From assembly GCA_000969725.1 (NCBI GenBank), contig JXSR01S035614.1: a stretch of 35,797 nt of DNA; one strand, 5' to 3'. A program made the position numbers and the translations under genes. Under the pieces are notes generated by a model. That model was given only the letters and a program-made list of their open reading frames with translations. It was not told the DNA's origin and did not search any database. Of this stretch, positions 31,081-35,797 are shown in pieces (positions within the stretch are counted from its first letter, which is position 1; the number at the start of each line of letters is the position of its first letter). The stretch is from Ophiothrix spiculata. Taxonomy: Eukaryota > Echinodermata > Ophiuroidea > Amphilepidida > Ophiotrichidae.

Positions 31081-31199
31081 CCAATGCTTGACATTAGAAT
31101 TTTTGGAAAATTAAAAGTTGGAATCTTGTTGTGCAATATGCACAATAGTCAAATGTGAATTCACCAACTGCATTTCAAAGTTTAAAAACGATTTTGGGG

Positions 31200-31690
31200 C
31201 CAAAGAACAATAAGGGCAAAGTGCCTTGCTCAAGGACACAAGAAGATGTATTGGTATAGAAGTACAGACGCTTTAATTCAAATCAATCACTCACCTACCA
31301 AATTAGTTGCACTCCAATGTCAGAGTTGTTCAGAAGGATTGTATTGGCAATGCTCATACGTGCTAGCTCTGAGTGAACCATCGTCTCATCGTCTATTTGG
31401 CCTATATAGAGCAAAACCCACTGGCCACATAGTTTACCTTCGGCCAGAGGGCCTTGGGCTAAGCTATTAAGCTCGCTTGTGCCGTGCTTGCTGCTTCGTC
31501 ACAAAACAGAATAGGTCATAGGAATGATTGGTGTGAAGGAACTTGACAAATTGTAATACAAGCTTGAGTGTCTCCACAAAAGTAAAATATATTGGGTCCC
31601 AGGTTTAAATTCTGGTCAAGGCCCCTGCGAGGGGAATAATAAACATAAATACTCCACCTAAGTTCTACAGAGGGAGGAATGGTTTGAAAG
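31200..31690 (+). repeat. Possible SINE remnant
   Basis: GGGCAAAGTGCCTTGCTCAA at 31214-31233, followed by GGACACAA, resembles the conserved central words of widespread animal SINE domains (Deu-type, from memory, not checked). A B-box-like AGGTTTAAATTC follows near 31601. There is no intact A box and no clear tail, so this is a suggestion only. Confidence 0.3.
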
Positions 31691-31975
31691 GGAGCAGCTC
31701 AGCCATATATACACATAGTTGTATAAATGTTATGTAGGTCGTGAGCGTGCGGCTTTTTATAACAAAGATGACAGGTATTTTCTATATATTTTTGATGTGA
31801 ACAAACTGAGTACTGGTGTATAACACTTACATTGGTGTTTATGCTGGCTTCAATAAGTCTTGTGTTACCGAAAGAAGTATATTGTGTTGCTACTGATGAT
31901 GACACTTGAGTTTTGTCATGTTTGACAGTTATTTAAGACATGCATATAGAGTTGACCTAATGCTTGTGAAGTTGT

Positions 31976-31983
31976 ATTTGTAT
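31976..31983. repeat. 8-bp target-site duplication, left copy (ATTTGTAT)
   Basis: Identical to 32375-32382 on the other side of the hAT-type MITE. An exact 8-bp duplication is the hallmark of hAT insertion. Confidence 0.85.
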
Positions 31984-32374
31984 CAAGGAATTTTTATAGA
32001 GGGACCGGTATTCTCTGCCATCTTGTGTCGCTCATGGAGCAGAGTTATTGTACCTCCGGATATATTCAGAGTTTGAGCCAATATCCAGGCAGATCGCATA
32101 AATCTTCACTTGACGTATATACAGTATGTGCATTTTGTTTCACACGCAAACCGTGTCTGTATTTCAAGTAGTGTGTATTGCAACTTGCTATGATCAAAGT
32201 ACGCTAATCCGTTGGGAGACTCTCAAAGTGAGGCACCCGTAGCCATAAAATGTTGGAGGTACAATAACTCACCCTCTATGAGCGACAATCCAAGACGGCC
32301 GCCTTCCCATAGGATTTACACGGCGGTGAAATCAAAATGGCGAAGAATACCGGTTCCCCTATAAAAATTCCTTG
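31984..32374. mobile_element. hAT-type MITE, 391 bp, with intact 8-bp TSD
   Basis: The TIRs start CAAGGAATTTTTATAG at the left and, read inward from the right, CAAGGAATTTTTATAGGGGA, then ACCGGTATTCT. The inverted match continues through GCCATCTTG and the TCGCTCATGGAG/CTATGAGCGA and AGTTATTGTACCTCC/GGAGGTACAATAACT blocks, so much of the element can fold. Exact ATTTGTAT duplications flank both ends (31976-31983 and 32375-32382). There is no reading frame for a transposase. Intact TSDs and near-identical TIRs imply a fairly recent insertion. Confidence 0.88.
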
Positions 32375-32382
32375 ATTTGTAT
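32375..32382. repeat. 8-bp target-site duplication, right copy (ATTTGTAT)
   Basis: Right partner of 31976-31983. Confidence 0.85.
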
Positions 32383-32663
32383 GGAACTTGAGAGTTTAAG
32401 CTCATGAAATTGTTTCAGATTTACCTTTGGGCTGGTTTTATTCTAGTAAACTTATTACTCTGCCATATTGCATTCACTGACTTATACAGATCAGCCTTTA
32501 ATTGTGCAGTATTGACAATCTGACCCAAGAGTGAAACTTGAAGGGCATTGGTTAAGCGTAGCAAATTGAGCTGAAAATGAAGTTGAATGCAGAATGTATT
32601 GTATTGCTTATTCCAATACTTAAAACAAAGATTTGGCCTTTTATACTCTCCATATCTGCTGCC

Positions 32664-32951
32664 ATAGATTTAGAGGGGAGATACCAGACTGGGATAAAGG
32701 CCTTGTGTATTGTTGACAGCAGCCATGTTGGTGGGTATTCCTGTCCCATCAAAATCAACTTTCAGTTGCACATATGCCTAAACAATGCAAATACTTCTTA
32801 CACAGATGTTGCGCCAAATTTGATGCAGAGCATTTTCTTTTTTTTCTGTATTTGCTCAGTGTGACAAAAAATGATGCATCAGCAAAATCGAATATACAGC
32901 AATTTGATTTTCATGCTGAAATGAAATCCGGTATCTCCCCTCTAAGTCTAT
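32664..32951. mobile_element. MITE-like element, 288 bp
   Basis: ATAGATTTAGAGGGGAGATA at the left matches, in inverted form, TATCTCCCCTCTAAGTCTAT at the right with one mismatch, and the match extends by CC/GG. TA lies at both outer ends, suiting a Tc1/mariner-like TA duplication. The short reading frames across it are not conserved coding sequence. Confidence 0.7.
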
Positions 32952-34151
32952 TCCTGAAGTTTGTTGAACAATCTTTAGTCTTTTGCCTAATCTTCTGTTG
33001 CCTCAACAACCTCATACCCAGTGTTTGCTCATATTGCACTGTGTAAGATGAGCAGTGCCCGTGAACCATGTATTCTGTTTCAAATTAAACATTAAGGGGA
33101 GTTGGGTTACTTTGAAATAGTGTCTCTTTAACATTTTACTTGTTGCTTTGGTGAGCTATGGGAGTACCTTTTAATTTGAATCTTTGATGAAAGTCCGAAA
33201 TGTTTTGAATTACTACACATATTCCATAGCGCTGATATACTCTATATGAGGGGTGCTTTGGAATCGCATACAACATTTCGTATAGTTAATGCCCCTGGGG
33301 CCGTATTCATATTTCTTGTACACTTCAGTGCAATATTTACCTTTGAATGTAAAACACTAAACTTACCATGTCACACTTGAAGTTAAATGATTCTCACTGC
33401 TCAAGAGGCTTAATTATAGTCACGACACAGGACATCAGTTTGGAGTTCTTAAACTGCACTTTTATGCACACAAATGTAAACTATATTCTGTAAAATGATT
33501 TCTAAGTATGCTTTGACATTCTGTTGCTTCAAGGTGTTTCTTGTTTTTAAAAACAAAGATTGTATTGCTGCATTTGAAGGCAACTTTTACAGATTAAGAT
33601 CCATTCAAGTTTTTTAGTTTTGTTTTTCGGTGTCTCCCCAATTCTCCAATCATTCTACTGTCCAATATCTATTATGAATAAAGCCCCTTGGGTGTAACAT
33701 TTTTGAATTGATGGCATAAGAACTGAAACAAGAAGGCATTTGAAAGTGTGGCAGAAAGTTTGTATTCAAGATTCTGCAAGAGTGCCACAATATGGCACAT
33801 TTTCCATTTCAGTTTTGCTTCATCTTGACAATGTGGCTGATAAATTGTGACAAATTATTGTTAATTCTGATTAAAGACAAATGCAACTTACATTTGAGCA
33901 GCTGTATAGCCATCTGTTGGTTTTGTGGTAAATGCCATGTGTTGAAGCAAATTATGACGTGCCATATACTGGCACTCTACGGTATTCAGTCAATGTTTTG
34001 AAAATCCCAACCCGGAGTTTTAGAGTGTGCACCGATGTTCCTGCTAAAGCTGTATGGCGCGCAATTAGTGCAAGTGTCTAGAAAATTGGCGAAACACACG
34101 TTTAAAATATGCGAGAAAGATACATTTTTGTAATTTTGGAGGAAGCACCTA
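32952..34151. other. Non-coding stretch, nothing recognised
   Basis: AT-rich. GGGGCCGTATTCAT near 33298 resembles one terminus of the Harbinger-like MITE at 352 but has no partner nearby. An AATAAA lies near 33676. No exon seen. Confidence 0.55.
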
Positions 34152-34278
34152 TAGGCCAAACAGTAATTTATTGGACAGTTTTCACAAAAATCCAGAGTAC
34201 GGGGCCCCATTGTTTGTGAATGTAACGCCTGTCATGGATTTTTGTTTACATTGTCCAATAAATGTTTATTTTGCCTAT
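34152..34278. mobile_element. TA-flanked MITE family, copy 3 (127 bp)
   Basis: TAGGCCAAACAGTAATTTAT at the left and, read inward from the right, ATAGGCAAAATAAACATTTA give the TIR, followed by TTGGACA on both sides. The interior AAAATCCAGAGTACGGGG and CATGGATTTTTGTTTACA aligns with copies 1 and 2. TATA at both borders suits a TA duplication. The short frames running through it on both strands are MITE sequence, not genes. Confidence 0.78.
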
Positions 34279-34408
34279 AGCTCTTTAGCTTTAAAATTGA
34301 TTGAATGGCACAAGCTCAAAAACCTTAGCGGTAACAGTGGTGTGCACTTATGGAAATATGGGTTGATTTTTCTTGTTTATACTAAAGTGAGGCAAAGCCA
34401 GGTTTGGT

Positions 34409-34735
34409 AATATGCATGTCGGGTATAGCTATGGTAACAATCATGTCAAACATGTGCAGAACTGTATTTTGACTGTGTTCATTGTTATGTTGATTAGGCC
34501 TATTTCAGAGCTGGATCATATCTGTTTAGATAGACTAAACCATGTTGACTTGCTACTGAGTATCTTATGGGGTGTGATATTTCACTGTTGGTACTGACGT
34601 GATGCAGTGCTGGGTTCCATGTTATGCATGCTTGGTATAACAATCACGTCATGTGTGCAGAACTGTATTTTGGTCGTGGTCACTTTAATTTTGATCAGAC
34701 CTGATTCAGAGCTGGACCATATCATTTATTTTAAT
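34409..34735 (+). repeat. Diverged local duplication, about 115-120 bp units
   Basis: TATGCATGTCGGGTATAGCT at about 34410 and TATGCATGCTTGGTATAACA at about 34622 start two units that share CAATCAYGTCA, GTGCAGAACTGTATTTTG, and TTCAGAGCTGGACCATATC-type words in order. The spacing is about 210 bp. Confidence 0.7.
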
Positions 34736-35797
34736 AAAAGAATGCATTTTGTGCTCTGGTACAAAAAGTTAATTAGACCAGGTCTAAACTTTAAAAATTT
34801 GTGTAAATTTTAAAGTTAAACCTCTTGTGACCATGCAGACCTAAACCAGTTTTGAACTGAACCACATGTTCAGAAATGCACTATTTGTCAATTCAAAACA
34901 AGAGCAATCATTTGTTCAGAACCAGATTATGGGGCTATCTAAATAGAACCCAGATCCAGATCTAAGATTTAGATCTCGATATATGCATAGCACTGCATTG
35001 GCAAATCCAGATCTTATGCCCATGCTGATGCATACTAGGTGTAAACCAGTTTACGGAGATGAGGATTGATCATAACCTACTCTCCGTATAAATAATCTCC
35101 ATATTGTACTTTCTATTATTGGAATCATTAAATTTCGTACCAATCAAATATGCAGGGTGCGTATGATGAGGGCGTGTGCGACTACGCATCGGTAACGGAA
35201 TTGCACTGCACGTATCTTGATTGGTTGTTTGACGCGGCGATCGTACTACGCGAGGTGTTCGCTTGTTTACTCTTGTAGGAAATTTAATGACTTCAATAAT
35301 AAATGAACAAGAAGAGCGTTTTCCTGTATGTCTGTAAATTCCAGAGTAAAATGTCACTTGAACTCAGATATGAGGGAATGGCAATAATACAGTTAATCAA
35401 AGGGGGAAAATTGAAACATTTGTGTTCATACACTATTTACTACAAAACTATAACTTTGGCAAGTTGACATGTTTGTTTTAAATGCAGGAAGAGGCGTGGC
35501 CACTGTCAAGGTAACATGTTTTGTACGGTAAGACATGGTGTGGAAGATTCAAACAGATGTGATCCAGTCCTGAATCAAATCAATTAATGTGAACACAGTC
35601 TAAATAAGTGATTTATTTATGTGCATTATTTCTTTACAATGTATGAATATGTTATTATGAGAAATGAACTGTAGGCAAGGATTGGTTGAGAACTTCCTAT
35701 AAAATATTTGATACAACTTTGTCACAAACGGTGGCCCACAAACAAAGCTATGTTATTCTGTGGAAAACATTAAACATTTTGAATGACTCAACTTTAA
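34736..35797. other. Non-coding right edge
   Basis: Contains a compact palindrome-rich patch (GATCCAGATCTAAGATTTAG near 34953) and a CpG-rich patch at about 35155-35265. A 23-bp stretch at 35488-35510 sits between an AG and a GT but cannot be shown to be an exon. Nothing else recognised. Confidence 0.5.

Noticed and set aside
34171-34410. Forward reading frame of 79 codons
   Set aside because: It begins inside MITE copy 3 and runs into unique DNA; its antisense partner also reads through the MITE.
35488-35510. 23-nt microexon (AG before, GT after)
   Set aside because: The polypyrimidine tract is poor, no partner exon is visible, and AG...GT pairs of this length arise often by chance.

Overview
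The window is animal nuclear DNA: AT-rich (roughly two thirds A+T by eye), with GT-AG introns, no dense coding and many short inverted-repeat elements. The style (short protein-coding exons in kilobase introns, many MITE-like fold-backs, CpG-rich and CpG-decayed repeat copies) suits an invertebrate, possibly an echinoderm, hemichordate or amphioxus relative. That placement is inference; nothing here fixes the species.

One gene is visible, on the + strand, as its 3' part. Seven exons (2620-3026, 3936-4355, 5369-5506, 8816-9169, 10219-10475, 11437-12924, 13972-14248) join in frame with canonical AG acceptors and GT donors to give about 1,112 residues ending at TGA 14246-14248. The first visible exon begins inside a codon, so the N-terminal exons, and probably any folded catalytic domain, lie to the left of the window. 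The visible protein is almost entirely low complexity: a Lys/Thr/Ser/Pro-rich part, a Gln/Gly/Lys-rich part with CAG/CAA tracts, one predicted charged helix of about 40 residues (exon 5), then a long Pro/Ser/Gly/Gln/Asn-rich tail with repeated SP sites. This composition is typical of RNP-granule proteins and transcription coactivators, but I could not assign a family.

The introns carry most of the structure. Intron 1 (1-2619) holds a short element with TTA target duplications and a degenerate tandem repeat carrying nuclear-receptor-like direct repeats. Intron 4 (5507-8815) holds a 0.53-kb segmental duplication, an older related copy split by a MITE, and a 0.94-kb fold-back with arms of about 300 bp that would form long double-stranded RNA in the pre-mRNA.

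From 14249 to the right edge (21.5 kb) I see no convincing coding exon. The first AATAAA after the stop is at 16079. The rest is 3' UTR and/or intergenic DNA with a tRNA-like sequence (17124-17195), at least ten fold-back or MITE-like elements, small minisatellites and a GA microsatellite. The best-defined mobile element is a 391-bp hAT-type MITE at 31984-32374 with an exact 8-bp target duplication. Three copies of one TA-flanked MITE family (5672, 29703, 34152) and several copies of another (3146, 20013, 26810, 13330) show that the locus is colonised by a few families. I found no CRISPR array, operon, prophage or new defence-like system.
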